A stretch of 64,000 bases of DNA from Cryptomeria japonica (GCF_030272615.1 NC_081406.1:167844861-167908860); one strand, 5' to 3'; positions 1-12,531 are shown, counted from the stretch's first letter. Translations and numbers: made by a program. Notes: generated by a model from the sequence alone, not told the origin.

Positions 1-1251
1 ACAAGCATACCAACTTGGAAGAATCCACTGGAGGGATCCTAGACCTGGATCAACCAAGTTGATGCATTTTGGAACTCCAAACCCTTGACAGGGCAGAAAA
101 CAGTCAAAACTGAAACAATTTATTTAAACCACCTTACAAATGCAAATCCAATGAAACAATTACATGGAAGGATAGTTAACATCTAAATTTCCACTTTAAA
201 AAAGGTACAGTACGGATTTGTACAGGTACATTATGGATTGCACTAAAAAAGAAGAAAAAACAAGGTAAAACCCAGAATTTTGTTATTTTCTCATTAGCAA
301 AACTTAGTATTTACATTCTCCAACCTTGTCCAAGGCCAAGGAAGGTCTTTTTATAGTGATACCAAGTAGTTATCAATCCTTGTATGAACTTTAAGCTTTT
401 ATAACTCCCTTTTCCAAGAAAAATGCAAAAATGACGGCTTTTGTTGCTCACATGACAACTTTTTTTTTTTTGCTCAAAAGTGCATTTTTGACAACCTTAC
501 TAATTCAACACTTCTAACCACCTAAGAAATGTTTAAAAACATATAACAAACATGTTCCAATGCTCAAGAAAGAATTTTGAGTTCATTTTGGCAATTTTCC
601 TCATTTTTTTTTGCCAAAATTGTCAACTCAAGCCTTGAAATGCAAACTTGATCTCTAAAACACAAAATGAGATCAAAAACCACTTTAAAAGACACACAAC
701 AACCTAAAAAAATGTTCCACACCTAAAAAAAAACATTACAAACACATAAGCATGAAATGCTCAAAAAGGAGAGTTTTTTCTCAACTAGGTGCTCCTGCAC
801 CACCCACATAGGTGGGATGCAACCCACCTACATGAGCCCCGACCCACATAGGTGGGTGCGACCCACCACAATGACACTCCTACCAAACACCCTGCTGAAA
901 CACTACTTCGTAACCATGGTTGACACCTGCAACAATGGCGCCCAGTTGCACTTCTTCCCCTTAAGAAAAAATCAAACTCCCCTGCAAAAGAAACTAGAAA
1001 CCCTAACATATGCTAGGGCATTAGGAAATAAAGAGGGGATTATTTTTAAAATAAAGAGGAGCCCTAATAATATTATAAAATGGGGTTTTAGGGTTGAGTT
1101 GATAAAGTAAAATCTTTGGTATTATATTTATGTGTATTTATTTACATACACAAGGGGTATGTAAATAAATACATATATACATATATATTTGTATATAGAT
1201 TTTTTTTAAAATGGATAAAAGGGATGCATTCTATTCATCCCTTTGGGGTAA

Positions 1252-1252
<1 letters not shown>
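1..1252. other. Repeat-like DNA without a recognised gene
   Basis: AT-rich non-coding sequence with homopolymer runs. The only local structure is at about 801-868, where a short palindromic word (CCCAC-ATA-GTGGG type) occurs twice with related spacers, giving a slightly more GC-rich patch. Open frames of 74-117 codons cross this patch on both strands, but they have no family resemblance and look like chance. Confidence 0.5.

Positions 1253-1316
<64 letters not shown>
1253..1316. repeat. (TG)32 microsatellite
   Basis: An uninterrupted TG dinucleotide run of 64 bp, ending in a short CACA. It forces a Cys/Val open frame on the plus strand that should not be read as a gene. Confidence 0.98.
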
Positions 1317-1317
<1 letters not shown>

Positions 1318-1903
1318 ACATAGTTGATAAACAATTATAAATGGACACCTTGAGTTAATAAATTAATATTAATACCAGAGAATCGTATTAATTTTAAAAA
1401 TAGTAAAATAGGGGGGTTTTAATAATGAAATAGTAAAATGACCATGTCAATAAATAGATACATAAGACTATTAAATTAATATTAATATAAAGAATTTATA
1501 TTAATATTAATATGATGAGGTTGGAAAATTCGCAATTGAGGAATACATTTAGCAATAAAGTTATATTTTAAGTGAATGGAGCTATTTCAAGCACTTAGTT
1601 GTGAATTAATAAATAATTTAATTAACCAAATTAAATTATCGTTGTTAACTATAGGGATGGTATCTTTAATTTATTTCAAAGAACTATTCCCTATTGAGTG
1701 TAATGTAGAGCAATGGCTTAAGGGGTTAGATTTACCCCACATAGTCAATGTGTGTTGCATGTTGTCATTTTAATTAGGATTCAAATAAAGCATTTAATAG
1801 TTCACATTTAAGATCACATTAAGTTGACTCTACAATAATCAAGTTAGTGAAACTAAGTGAGCAACCACATCTTCACATTACGTAAACACAAGTAATTAAG
1901 CCT
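1317..1903. other. AT-rich spacer
   Basis: Very AT-rich, with repeated TTAATATTAATA-like words. I see no coding potential, LTR terminus or RNA gene here. Confidence 0.5.
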
Positions 1904-2172
1904 TTAAAAAAAAATGTTGTTGTGTTTTTGCCCTAAAGTTTGGGCATGACACATGACATGGATAGAAATGGGTAAAATTATATTTCCTAATATAATATGC
2001 AATGTGATTATACCTAGTGATTCTCTACCAACATTATCAAATCCATGAAAACAGATAGAATCAAGTTGAACAAGGGAGGTATCCATCTTAATTTTATGTA
2101 ACGGGTTTATGCCATAAAAAATGAGACCTAATCTATTATCAATTAAGTTACACTCTATCCTATGAACTCATT
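1904..2172 (-). pseudogene. Ty3/gypsy aspartic protease remnant
   Basis: The minus-strand frame contains a stretch resembling the second half of plant gypsy protease domains: TSLVQLDSICFHGFDNVGRE, then SLGIITLHIILGNIILPISI and HVM. In the family this follows the catalytic DTG region and precedes a (Y)N(I/L)LLGRPWI motif. The frame is open from about 2172 through the Met at 2086 and ends at 1904, before that motif. Upstream (above 2172) the frame is full of stops, so the catalytic part is lost. Assignment is by pattern to the family; no RT, RNase H or integrase follows on the left. Confidence 0.55.
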
Positions 2173-2439
2173 AATGTGAAGTATGATCATGAGGGAATCT
2201 TGTCGATATTGAACATCCAAAGAAGGCAATTCATCTTGCAAGAACACAAAATCCATCTTTGTTTGATGCATACAATCAAATGAGGTTGCTATATTATTTT
2301 GTCTAGTATTAGGAGAGGTAACTACCTTTTGTAAGGCTTCTTGGATTAACGCATGGTATGTAGGTTAATTTTGAACCAAATCATAAGGATAGATCTTAAC
2401 TAGAGTACCATTAAACTACTTGTTAGGTGGTGTAAGGGA
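2173..2439. other. Decayed retroelement coding DNA
   Basis: Probably the upstream continuation of the minus-strand gypsy remnant. Translation gives short peptide stretches interrupted by many stops; no motif can be named. Confidence 0.3.
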
Positions 2440-4096
2440 TAAGAGAGATGAAGCCCTAAAACTCTCCTTCACCTAAACATTGGAATACAAAACCACAAAA
2501 AGGGTGGGAAATTTCTTGATCAACTCTTGTCAAAGAGGGTTAAGAAATGCCTTAGGGTTCCTATTCCTTTGTTGTTAGTGGATACTGATTTGAGTTGATT
2601 TATGAATGCAAAATGACTATGAACTAAGAAGGCATAACTAAACAATTGGACTTCTAAAATGATCTGATATAGTAACAAAATATATAGGATATGTACAAAA
2701 ATCAAGAGTAGATTCTAAGGTACACTTGTGCCTATAATTTGACTTGAAGTTGAATAGATAGATTAGCTTAGAATGTCCTTGTCTTGTGATAACCTATTGC
2801 ACAAAAACCTAGTTCTAGAACCTTGAGACTTCTAATGGAGATGTTGTTCAATTGAGGATGATCTAGAAGGACAATGGAACCTAAAGAATCATCGTCTTGG
2901 ATAGAAATGCCCCATAAACCCTTGTCCAATTTTTTTTGGATCAAATTTGTAGTGATGATCTATCTCTATGTCCTAATTGTCGTTCAAACTTTTTGTCTAT
3001 GTTTGAAACTTGTAGTTACACTTGTAAGATGAAGAATGGTATGGCTATGGCTATATAGGATTTTTCCTTAGTCAATCCCCTATTTTGGTGATTTCTACCT
3101 CCACAAATAGCCAATATTGAAATTAGAATAAAGTGTGTTCTCTTGAATCTTAAGTGTGTCTATTATTGTTATGATCTAAAGTGCACAAATGTAAACTAGG
3201 ATCCTACTCAGATGTGTTAGAGAAAAACCTTGTGATATAATTGAATGTAAATTGTAACTAAATCAAGAATGCATGAATCACATAAGAATATGAAATATGA
3301 GAACAATATGAAATCATACCCAACCCCTTAGGGAGAGGTACAAGTTAATCATCAGTTGATAATTCCCTATCATCCTCCAACATCTCCTAAAGCTTCCACC
3401 ATGATTGAATGAGTTTGATGTAGACTTGATACTTGTTTATGAGATCTCAAATTTTCTGGTTTGAATCTTCATATAAGCCAAAGTCTTCACTATATTAGGA
3501 TATCATAACATTGCACCTTCAATTGATGCTTGAGTAATCTAGATTGATATCACAAATGAGGAAAGGAATTCACTTATATATGAGATATAGAACTTTAATT
3601 TGATATAATGACCTACTTAGAAATGTTATTTTTGCATTGAGATAGTTTTGAATATAGTAAAATTGACTCTGTAACCTCCCAAAAATTTAGCCAAAAAGCA
3701 TAAGAGAGTGGAGCTTGGGCAAAATTTGTCTTGATAAAATAGGCCCAAAATTTTAGGGTCATTAAATTATAGGATCTAATTCCTGAAAAATTTAGGTTTC
3801 ATGAAGAATTATGATGTTTAAGTGAGAAAAGTGTTGTTTATTTTTGAATTTTTGAAATAGGGTAAGACCTAATAATTAATTAAAATTATGAGAGATAAAA
3901 GGCACACCTAGAATTAAGCGCCCAAATAAGAGTGTGGTGAGATTTAAATTAATATAGGACTCATATTCTTGAATTAATTATTAATTAAATACATATGAAG
4001 GTCCTATAATGCATGTAATAAAATGAGACATACTAAAGTGATTTCTAGAAAAGCATGGAATTGGATACTCTAATTAAAGGTGTAAAAATTTTGGCA
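2440..4096 (+). repeat. LTR-like repeat X, copy 1 (5'-truncated)
   Basis: Extensive similarity, with small indels, to 17,219-18,883. Shared landmarks include the GATCAACTC...GTCAAAGAG...TTAGGGTTCC block near the start and the TTTTCCTTAGTCAATCCCC block near 3,060. It ends in GGCACTACA followed by TTTAGCCCCCACTTTAG, the same junction as at 57,141, so 4,096 is taken as an LTR end and 4,097 as the start of internal sequence. The first about 240 bp of copy 2 have no counterpart here, so the left end is truncated or replaced. Confidence 0.6.
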
Positions 4097-5358
4097 CTAC
4101 ATTTAGCCCCCACTTTAGTAGTCATATGACACTACGTGCATATGCAAGCTAAAGTATAGAAAAGTAAACATTCATGAAAAATGATATTACCAAAGGTATC
4201 GAATGAAGCCCCCAACATAGAAATACCTACAATACGACATTAGGGACCACATTCTAGAAAACTAATTTGTTATTCAAAACCAAAAATCACCTAAATTTAT
4301 TACTAAGAATGGTGAAATTTGAGGGTATCTATATGCCTCTATATTTCTGCTTTCTGATGAGGAGATAGAAACAAGGGATCATGTTTATTGCTTCAAATTA
4401 TAAATGATAGTTGATTAAAATTATTTCAACAAGGTTCAAAATGATTTAAAAATGAATCAATGAGCATTTGTAAAGATAGAGGCCTCAAGAACGATCCAAA
4501 TACAGCATACAACACACCAATCAATGTCATGTAGCTCAAGATATGAAAGGATTGGTGAACTATGCTAGAAAATAGTGAAAAGAATAGGTAACAAGGAGGC
4601 CACATATATGCCCCACCCCCTTAGAATTTTAACATAACCCTATGTTGATATCTTATTATTGAAAGAGAAGGAGCAAGGATAAACACCTTCATCACCAAAG
4701 AGATATCCTTTAAGCAACAATGTACATACACTCCAAACTATAAAGAGAACACCACTTTTCAAAGCAAAGAAGAGATAGTTGTAAAAGAGATACTAACAAC
4801 AAGTGTAAAGGGATCCTTTTCAAGGACACATAATTTATTAAAGAAGAAGAGATATTTACCCAAGGAACAAAGGATGACATCTTCACTCAAAAGTAGGAAG
4901 GAGACCAAGGATACACCTTTCCTATTTCTAGGAAAGGGGATACACTTTCAACACCAAGGAGAGATCATTTATAAAGACACATACTTCTAAAACAAGGGAG
5001 ATATCCTTACTAGGGATACCTTTTTCCATAAGAGGGATGTGATCCTCAGTAGGGATATGCACATACGCAATATAGAAGAGATCCTCATAAAATATACGAC
5101 TCAATATAGGGAAATTAGATGTTTAAGAAAGAAATAATGAATTATTGAATAAAGTATTATTTCCCCTAAGCATATAGACAAGAATAACTAGTCCATTATG
5201 TTGCTACATAATTTTGTTGCACATGAAAATTTACCACCATGCATAGTGAGGAGAAACATAATAGCCACTAATGTTATTTAATTACATGAGAAATTGGATG
5301 AAGAAATTGAAAATTACATTTTATAAGAATGGTACCATTTACTAACTTATATCTTAAA
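4097..5358 (+). other. Internal region of the X-type element, non-coding
   Basis: Follows the X LTR end. It is purine-rich on the plus strand with many GAGATA/AAGGAGA words (4,660-5,110) and has no open frame above background. No gag or pol motif was found in six frames. The right boundary with the older host sequence lies near 5,350 and is not sharp. Confidence 0.35.
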
Positions 5359-5605
5359 TTATTTATAGTTGATGAAAGTAAGACTACATGAGATGATAAG
5401 CACAAAAGAAGAAATTTGTATGGTCACTTTCCTGAATTCCACAATTTTTAAAGGTGAAAGAGTGAGTAAATTGTCTCTTATGAATCTTAACAAGATTTGG
5501 TATTCTCTAGAGAAAGGAGAATGATTAGGAACTATTCTCATATCATGTGGAGGAAAGTATGTTAAAAAAGGAGAATAAGATGATCTATAGGGACCTTGAT
5601 TCCTT
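5359..5605 (-). pseudogene. Fragment of the host minus-strand ORF, left side of the G1 array
   Basis: A minus-strand frame with NQGPYRSSYSPFLTYF, the counterpart of NQGPYRTYYSPFLHTF at 14,940-15,000. About 148 bp (about 5,455-5,605) are repeated almost exactly at 14,848-14,995. On this side the block is followed by the G1 LTR; on the other side it is preceded by one. The protein is unknown, probably part of an older gypsy-type element because the only nearby minus-strand homology is the protease at 1.9 kb. Confidence 0.5.
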
Positions 5606-5912
5606 TGTAATAACTCGCTAAGCTTAACCAAAAAAAATAAAAATTCATGCAAGACATATTCCTTACAACTTGTCATTGTGGCAGTTACATTTGACCATTA
5701 ATTTAAAATCTGAATTTGAATTCATTTATAAAATCTTCTTCTTTCTCCTACACCCTGTGCTCAATGTGAATATTGAGAAAATAAATAATTTTGAATTATG
5801 ACCTCACATGCAAGTCACCACACATTAATTCTTCTTTTTAAACTAATTCCATCCTTATTCAATTTTTCATCTCTAACTAACATTGCTTATAAAATTAAAA
5901 ATAATAGTAGTA

Positions 5913-5964
<52 letters not shown>

Positions 5965-5997
5965 GTCATATCGAGGTCCACAAAGAGGGTTATGACA
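5606..5997 (-). repeat. G1 LTR, copy 1
   Basis: Plus-strand ends TGTAATAAC and GGGTTATGACA; on the minus strand it starts TGTCATAACC directly after the purine tract AAGGGGGAAGGA (5,998-6,009). 392 bp. Contains an AAT/TAA microsatellite. Confidence 0.8.
5911..5964. repeat. (TAA)n microsatellite in the G1 LTR
   Basis: About 18 uninterrupted TAA units. The same position in LTR copies 2 and 3 carries runs of different length, so the tract varies between LTRs of one family. Confidence 0.95.
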
Positions 5998-6044
5998 TCC
6001 TTCCCCCTTAAATTGTGCACTGACATGATGCACTAAATATAACC

Positions 6045-6566
6045 TTAAAAAGAGTTTGTTGATTCATAATGTCTATAACAAAAGTGAAAACATCTACTAA
6101 ATCTTAAAGTGTCTTCCCATGTAGTATTCCTTTCATCATATTGATTCCATTGTACTTGCATAAATCGATCTCTTTGTTGCACAATTGGTATTGGTGCTTC
6201 TCCAAGACTCTGAATGGCTCTATCATTATCCCCCCTTATTCTTAGGAGGATCATTCCTTGCTTCATTGAACCTTTGTTGATAAGTTATCCTATATTACTG
6301 CTATAACTTCCCCTATTATTAATCCATGCCCTTTGATTTTGATAAGGAGGTGGCCTCCCTTCCAATGATTTATTCCTTTGATTCTTGTTGAAGTTTGTGT
6401 TTCCCTTGCATTTCTGCCTCCTTTTGAATGAATGATTCTTGTTAAAATTATATCTTGTTGTTGCTAGGGGTTAAATTTTTCCTTCCCCACTTTAAATATT
6501 CCTCAAGTACCACATCCATGCCTTTGGATCCATGGAATTCAACTTCCACCCTTATGTTGACCTATT
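6045..6566 (-). pseudogene. G1 gag C-terminus fused to a chromodomain-like tail (left unit)
   Basis: On the minus strand the frame runs from a basic Asn/Gln-rich gag tail (KCKGNTNFNKNQRNKSLEGR, then PPPYQNQRAW) into a segment ending MQVQWNQYDERNTTWEDTLR. The last matches the 3' end of gypsy integrase chromodomains (VQW..xxxATWEDxxxL). Between the two, the whole pol core is missing. The purine tract and LTR follow at once. A second copy with a frameshift is at 12,009-12,531, so the deletion was already in the ancestor of both units. Confidence 0.6.
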
Positions 6567-6639
6567 TGTTGGATATTGCCATGCATTGTTGTTGCTAGGA
6601 TATGTTGTTGTCATTGATGTCAACATATTCCTGTGTATT

Positions 6640-9496
6640 TATAATGGTGGGAAAATGATGAGTGATAGATCAAGAGGAAAACTAATCATTTCCCTCAAAG
6701 AGAGATGAGAGTTTCACAATTGATTATCCTTCAAGCACTTTTCACCATTACATTAGGAAGATAAGGGGCAATTCACTAGATTCAATCTCCACACAAAGAT
6801 GTTAGATTGAATTCTGAATTACTTAAGAATGTTAGGATGATCCCTTCTTCCTTGTTTGATTTGGAAAGGAAATTGATTGAATTATGTAGTGCAAAAGTGA
6901 CAAAGAATCGATTATAATTTGAGATCTGAATATGGGATGAAGTCGTGCACTTCGATTTGGTAGTAAAATGTCGAGACGAAGTCGCCCTGCAAATTTGATG
7001 AAAATTTGTTTGGACCATGGCGGGAATGTACACAGTCCTCCGAAAAATCTGTGAAATGAAAAGGGTTTTTCCACCTCTGCAAATGAAGCCCGAATCCAAA
7101 AGTATAGCTACGCACTTGCAACCTACACACATAAAAGATAGGTAATTATGTTGGGATTGGGGGTTTGCCTTTAGGTCAAACCCCAATTTTGGAGTTAACC
7201 AAGTAATGAAAGAAAGTACTTGCGAGTAAATATAAATGAAAGACTAAATTGTAAATCCCCTCAAGGGAGGTTGTAGTAGAAATGTTGATAGAAATGCTTG
7301 TATGGAATTGTATGTTGAAATTAATCTCCTCTTCAATGGTTGAATCCATGACTTGAATGCAACACCTAGCCTTGAAGGGAGACTTGAGAATGCTCAATGC
7401 TGGAAAAAATGCTTGAATGCTTGATCCCTTATGCAACTTGAATCTCTCCAAATTTGACCTCTTCAACTCATCCAAATGAGAGAGTGAATTCCCCCTTAAA
7501 TTCATGTTTGAAGGATTTGAATTTTTTCATGGGTTGACATCAGGGATATTTCCCACTCACTATACAACCCACAATGCATGCTCTAGGAAGGTCCTATCCC
7601 AAAATAGGACAGGGACCGGGGTGCCACGCCCCTTGGTGCAGGAGTACCTAGTACTTAAGCAATTTAGTCTTCACAATTTTGGCTTGTACTGACCCTAGCC
7701 AAGTTAGTATGAATAAGGACTCCAGGAGGGTCCAAGAGTTAGTATTTTGTGTCAATGTAGGCCTAGGTTGAGTTCATTCTTCTTAGGTTTGCATTTCTGT
7801 GTAAATAGTGAGTTTGAGTAGGTAATTGGCCTTCTTGTTGGTCAAAAGTGTCAAAAATTGGTATAGGAATTAGGGAGGGTTAAATAGGTCTTAGAAATGT
7901 TTGAAAAGTCATATGTGATGACTTGGAATATGTCTTATAGGTTGGAGAGACCAAAAGTGCAAAAATCTCAAAGTTGCAAAAAGTTGTCATGACAACTTTT
8001 GTCCTGAATTGGTTAGCGGTGGAGTTAGGGATTGTCCAACGCCCTAGGATAACTCCACACATGGGAAACCTATAAAAACCCTCTCTTTCATGTTTACCAA
8101 GGTTGGAAAAGTGTGTAATGTAAGTTCAACAACTGAAACTACTCATTTTCAGTCTTGTTGGCAGCATTTTGGCTTGATTTTACTCATTTTGCAATTGAAT
8201 ATGGATTGAATCCATTGATACAGCAATGGATTCAGTTAATACTATGTGTTATTTTTTTTTTGGTTCAATTTAGGGTCTTGTAAATACTATTCAATTTTAT
8301 AAACAACCAATTTTGGCTTGTAAATAGCAATTTTCTTGTAAATAGCAATTTTCTTGTAAATAGCAATTTTCTTGTAAATATGGTTGCCCCATGAGTTCCA
8401 CACTACTGCCATCATGGCTAGTAGGGAAATGGTAGGAAACCACATTTAAATTTTACATATGTAGGTTCAAGTTCTGGAGAGGAGTTTAAGTATGACTGTC
8501 ACCTTATTCTAGATGAGTCCAAGAGCAACCCGACTAGAGGAAATAAGGTGAAAACATGGTGTAAAGTGCAGGGGTGAGAACCAAATCACCATTTCAGAGT
8601 TTTGAGGGGTCCATGGGGTTGGGTTAGAGTTTTATATTCAGGGAGAGGCTTTTAAAAATCCATTTGATACCAAAACCCCAACTTGTTCATTCACTGCCGG
8701 TTAAAGGCCTAGTAAACCCTTCAAAACCCTCATTTTGGGGTTCATACATTGTACGGTCAAAACAGGGGCTAAAACCACAAAAATCCTTTAGGGATAGGTG
8801 TATCTTTGAAGAAAATCCAAACTTATTTGGGGGTCCTTTGGATCGTTTTCCCTCAAGCCCTAGAAAACCGATTTTGGAGGCCTAATTGGGGCTCATTCCT
8901 TGTAGCCCTTTTCTAGGCAAGATTTTGAAATCGGTAAGAAGACTAAAGGTTGAAAACCACTAATGTAATCCAAATGCACTCAAAGCATTTTAGAAGTCAC
9001 CTCCACACCTCTGCATCATCTCACAATAGCAGGAGGACATTTTGACAAGTTGAAGCCAAGAGGCCAGAATTGAGCACCTGAGAAGCACAGTGAATTGAAA
9101 GGGTTCCTAACCAAAACACCTGAAGAAAACACCTTAGAATGGTCAAGAATAAATCCATAGAAGATATTGAGAAGGACTTAGAGGTCTAGAGTGTAACTAG
9201 GCCTGGTGAGTTGGTGGAATTGAGCAACACCAACTAGGTGGAGTGTTGAGCAGGCTAGGTAAACCCCATCACCCCTATCCTAGGAGGACAAGGATGTCAC
9301 GCCCCTATCCAAGGGGGGACAGGTGCACCATGCCCCTATCCTACCCCTTTCTTTAGGTTAGAGTGCAGACAAAGCGATGTAGAGGCCAAGGAAGAAGTTA
9401 TTTTCGCAAGCCGATCAGCTAGAGGATTCGAGTTCGCATGCGTGAGGACCCTAATTCAGTCATAAACTGCTAGGGTTGCAATTTTATGACACTACA
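6640..9496 (+). mobile_element. Large insertion inside solo LTR C (probable giant solo LTR)
   Basis: Absent from the equivalent point of the right copy of LTR C (near 12,600). Flanked by GTATT and ATATT, a 4/5 match for a 5-bp target duplication. It ends TTATGACACTACA, the same terminus as the X/Y LTR-like repeats, and has a TATA-like CCTATAAAAA at 8,069-8,078 but no primer site, purine tract or coding region, which fits one very long LTR of about 2.86 kb. The left terminus (TATAATGG instead of TG) is less certain. Confidence 0.5.
8317..8382 (+). repeat. 18-bp tandem repeat
   Basis: CTTGTAAATAGCAATTTT occurs three times head to tail, followed by a partial fourth unit. It lies within the large insertion, downstream of its TATA-like site. 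Confidence 0.95.
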
Positions 9497-10654
9497 ATAT
9501 TGTTCTGGTGATTGCAAATTGGCAATATTTTATGATCCGGTTTGTAGTGTTGGTTTGTTGATCATTGTTTTGCAGAGTTTGGTATATTCCAATGTGATCA
9601 AATCTAGTACTGAGCTTTTGGGATATTGCTTATGATAGTCTTGTGTGTCTTAATTTTAGATGGATCATGATTTAGTACTCAACAAATTACCTTTATTCGT
9701 AATAGTTACTGATTGGATGTGTTATTGAGCTTCTAGATGTTGATCGATGAAGATTTGAAAAGTGGTGTTGGTGCAACTATTCCTGGTTATTCTAACATAC
9801 TTTCTAGTTTTTCCTAATCATTTCCTATTTGTTGTGGTGATCTGCATTGACCTTTGTGCAATTTTTTGGTGGTTTCTATCAATCGATGATGATTTGCATG
9901 TTATGCAGTATTTCTAGTGGTGTAGCATGTTGCGGTTGATCTTGGTGTGATTTACAGTGAAGATGATCATTTGGGAATTTGATTTAGGACCATGCTATAC
10001 TATGTGAATCATTATATAGCTCTGGTGGTTGATCTTTGTATCGTGTAATGTATTTTTTTAATTAAGGGTTGAGGGTTTAGCTGGCCTTGTTGTCAAGGTT
10101 GATGAATTGTATATATAGGTGATATTGTCATAAAATTTAGGTGTCAATGTTGTGTCTACATTATCAGAGAGATTTTTGTGTGAAAACAAGTGATTTATCC
10201 TTTGGTGTTGAGTTTGTGGTGAGATTGGTGTTGCAGGGTAGACATATGTGCTTAACTGGAACTGTAATCAAGCATTTGGAGATGCTATTCTTTCAATTCA
10301 TTTCTTTTGGATTGTAGTCCAAATATCTTTGTAAGTGAGACTTCCCTGATGGTTGTAGCCTTCTGGGCCATTATTAATTGAGCAATGAGATCTAGGTAGT
10401 GTGCTTGAATGCATGTGCATTCCCCACTATAATATTTTTACATACTACTGCAGAGTATCATCTTACTGTGGGTAGGTTCCCACCGTGGTTTTTCCCTTAA
10501 CTAGGTTTCCCACGTCAAAATATTGGTGTTGTGTGTTGTGTTGTTAATTTGCTTATCTGTCTTGTTACTACAGTTTATCAGATTAGTGTTTTGTTGTTCC
10601 AGTGAAGACTGATTCACCCCCCTTCTCAATATTCCTTCTTGATTTCTGCTAACA

Positions 10655-11480
10655 CTATTTAGCCAAAAAAGGAACTTCTTAGTTTGACTCTTCTCATCTT
10701 TTGATACATAGGTACGTACTTTAGGAATTTGGCAAACACATTTCAATGTTGTTGAACTATCAAATCCCCTTGTTGAAGATTATGAAATTATGTTGCCTTC
10801 TCATCAAAGAATAGTTATGATAGCCACCTTATATAGAAATGGTGAACAAATTGATATTATGTGATTATATCCTCATTATACCCCTTTTGCTCCTTAGTAT
10901 TAGTCCACCAACTAGTTTCTTCCCCATTAAGTTGATAAGAAACCCATAATGACATAATTGTTTTACTAAAATCTTTTAGTTCAAAGTATTTTTCCTTTCC
11001 ATTCTACCAATTCTCAGCTCCTTCACCTAGTGCTTTCCTTTGAACTTAGGTTGGGCAATTTCCTTCAAATCCTTAGATATCTCGAACATATTATTTTCCC
11101 TCCTATTATCCATTCTCATTTTCTTAATCGTTGCCAAGTTCTCATTTTAGTCATACTTCTAATTTCAATGTTTGATTGTTCCATGGAGTTGATCTTATCC
11201 CTTTGCTTGGTTAACAAGTTGATTATAGCTTCAACCCTTGTTACGTTATTTCATTAGTCTTGTTTATTTTCATCATTAGTACCTTCCCTTCGACTCCTTA
11301 TAGTTGTGGTATGCTTTCCTCTTTCACTTCCTTACCATCTAGGTCTTCTTCAAATTTGAATTTCTTGTTTAGTTCTTGATTTAACATATAACAATTTATC
11401 TCTACTACTTCCAACTACATCCAAGATACTCTTGAAGATTGCATAAGTTGAAGTGAGCTCAAGGCCTCGATTTAAACCTT
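10655..11480 (-). pseudogene. G1 gypsy gag N-terminal part (left unit)
   Basis: Minus-strand reading (with stops) gives the hallmark of plant gypsy gag: PKFKGKALGEGAENW, KYFELKDFS, YQLNGEETSWW and, after a decayed stretch, YVSKDEKSQTKKFLFWLN. In Retrotrans_gag proteins this is the capsid core with the conserved Trp pair. It begins next to the primer site at 11,482-11,493 and is cut at 10,654 by solo LTR C; the rest resumes at 6,566. Stop codons and frame breaks show it is dead. Confidence 0.65.
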
Positions 11481-11481
11481 T

Positions 11482-11493
11482 GCTCTAATACCA
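11482..11493 (-). promoter_or_regulatory. Primer-binding site of the G1 left unit
   Basis: TGGTATTAGAGC on the minus strand, two bases after the LTR end. It resembles the tRNA-iMet-complementary TGGTATCAGAGC used by most plant LTR elements and fixes the direction of transcription. Confidence 0.75.
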
Positions 11494-11495
11494 CA

Positions 11496-11810
11496 TGTAA
11501 TAACCTGCTAAGCTTAACTCTTTTTCTTTTTCATGCAAGACATATTCCCTACAACTTGTCATAGTGGTGGTTACATTTGACCATGCATTTAAAATCTGAA
11601 TTTGAATTCATTTCTAGAATCTTCTTATTTTTCCTACACCATGTGCTCAATGAGAATATTGAGAAAATAAATAATTTTAAATTATGACCTCACGTGCAAA
11701 TCACTACTTATTAATTCTTCTTTTTAAACTAATTCCATCCTTATTCAATTTTTCATCTCTAACTAACATTGCTCATAAAATTAATAATAATAGTAGCAGT
11801 ACTAGTAGTG

Positions 11811-11873
<63 letters not shown>

Positions 11874-11960
11874 GCAAGTCATATCAAATAATAATAATAA
11901 TAATAATAACAACAATAATAATAGCAAGTCATATCATGGTCCAAAAAGAGGGTTATGACA
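11496..11960 (-). repeat. G1 LTR, copy 2 (shared middle LTR)
   Basis: Plus-strand ends TGTAATAACC and GGGTTATGACA, 465 bp. It has a primer site on one side and a purine tract on the other, so it is shared by two units. The AAT tracts (11,811-11,873 and 11,888-11,925) are longer than in the other copies and split by an AAGTCATATCA segment, which suggests a local duplication. Confidence 0.8.
11811..11925. repeat. (AAT)n microsatellites in the G1 middle LTR
   Basis: Two AAT/TAA runs of about 63 and 38 bp separated by a copy of the GCAAGTCATATCA flank, with minor AAC interruptions in the second. Confidence 0.9.
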
Positions 11961-12008
11961 TCCTTCCCCCCTTAAATTGTGGATTGTCCCGATGCAATAA
12001 ATATAACC

Positions 12009-12531
12009 TTAAAAAGAGTTTGTTGATTCATAGTGTTTATAACAAAAGTGAAAACATCTAGTACATCTTAATTGTTTCTTCCCATGTACTATTCCTTTCA
12101 TCATATTGATTCCATTGTACTTGAAAAAATCAATCTCTTTGTTGCACAATTGGTATTGGTGCTTCTCCCAGACACTGAATGGCTCTATCATTATTCCCCT
12201 TGATTCTTAGGAGGATCATTCGTTGCTTCATTGAACCTTGGTTGATAAGTTATCCTATATTATTGTTATAATTGCTCCTACTATTAATCCATCCCCTTTG
12301 ACTTTGATTAGGAGGTGGCTTCCCTTCCAATGATTTATTCATTTGATTCTTGTTGAAGTTTGTGTTTCCCTTGCATTTCTGCCTCTTTTTGAATGAATGA
12401 TTCTCGTTAAAATTCTATCTTGTTGTTGCTAGGGATTAAATTTTTCCTTCCCTTATTTAAACATTTCTCAAGTACTACTTCCATGCCTTTGGGTCCATAG
12501 ACTTCAACTTCCACCCTTATGTTGACCTATT
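12009..12531 (-). pseudogene. G1 gag C-terminus and chromodomain tail (right unit)
   Basis: Homologous to 6,045-6,566. The chromodomain tail is frameshifted here: the VQQRDRF-like segment reads in another phase as LCNKEIDFFKYNGINMMKG. The gag tail again stops at solo LTR C (12,532). Confidence 0.55.

Larger units (their letters stand above)
6567..10654 (+). mobile_element. Copia-type solo LTR C, left copy (with nested insertion)
   Basis: Starts TGTTGGATATTGCC and ends TTTCTGCTAACA, flanked by an exact 5-bp duplication CTATT (6,562-6,566 and 10,655-10,659). The ends and the U5-like block (TGAGACTTCC, GAGCTCTAGGCAGTG-like, TGCATGTGCA, GGTTCCCACC) match the LTR of the copia element at 19.5-38.2 kb, so it is a relative. 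It splits the G1 gag gene. An insertion at 6,640-9,496 interrupts it; without that it would be about 1.2 kb, like the right copy at 12,532-13,771. Confidence 0.8.

Noticed and set aside
1116-1340. 74-codon plus-strand frame with a long Cys-Val run
   Set aside because: It is the translation of the (TG)n microsatellite.
5798-5995. Poly-Asn protein frame (also at 11,684-12,061)
   Set aside because: Produced by the AAT repeats within G1 LTRs; no conserved protein context.
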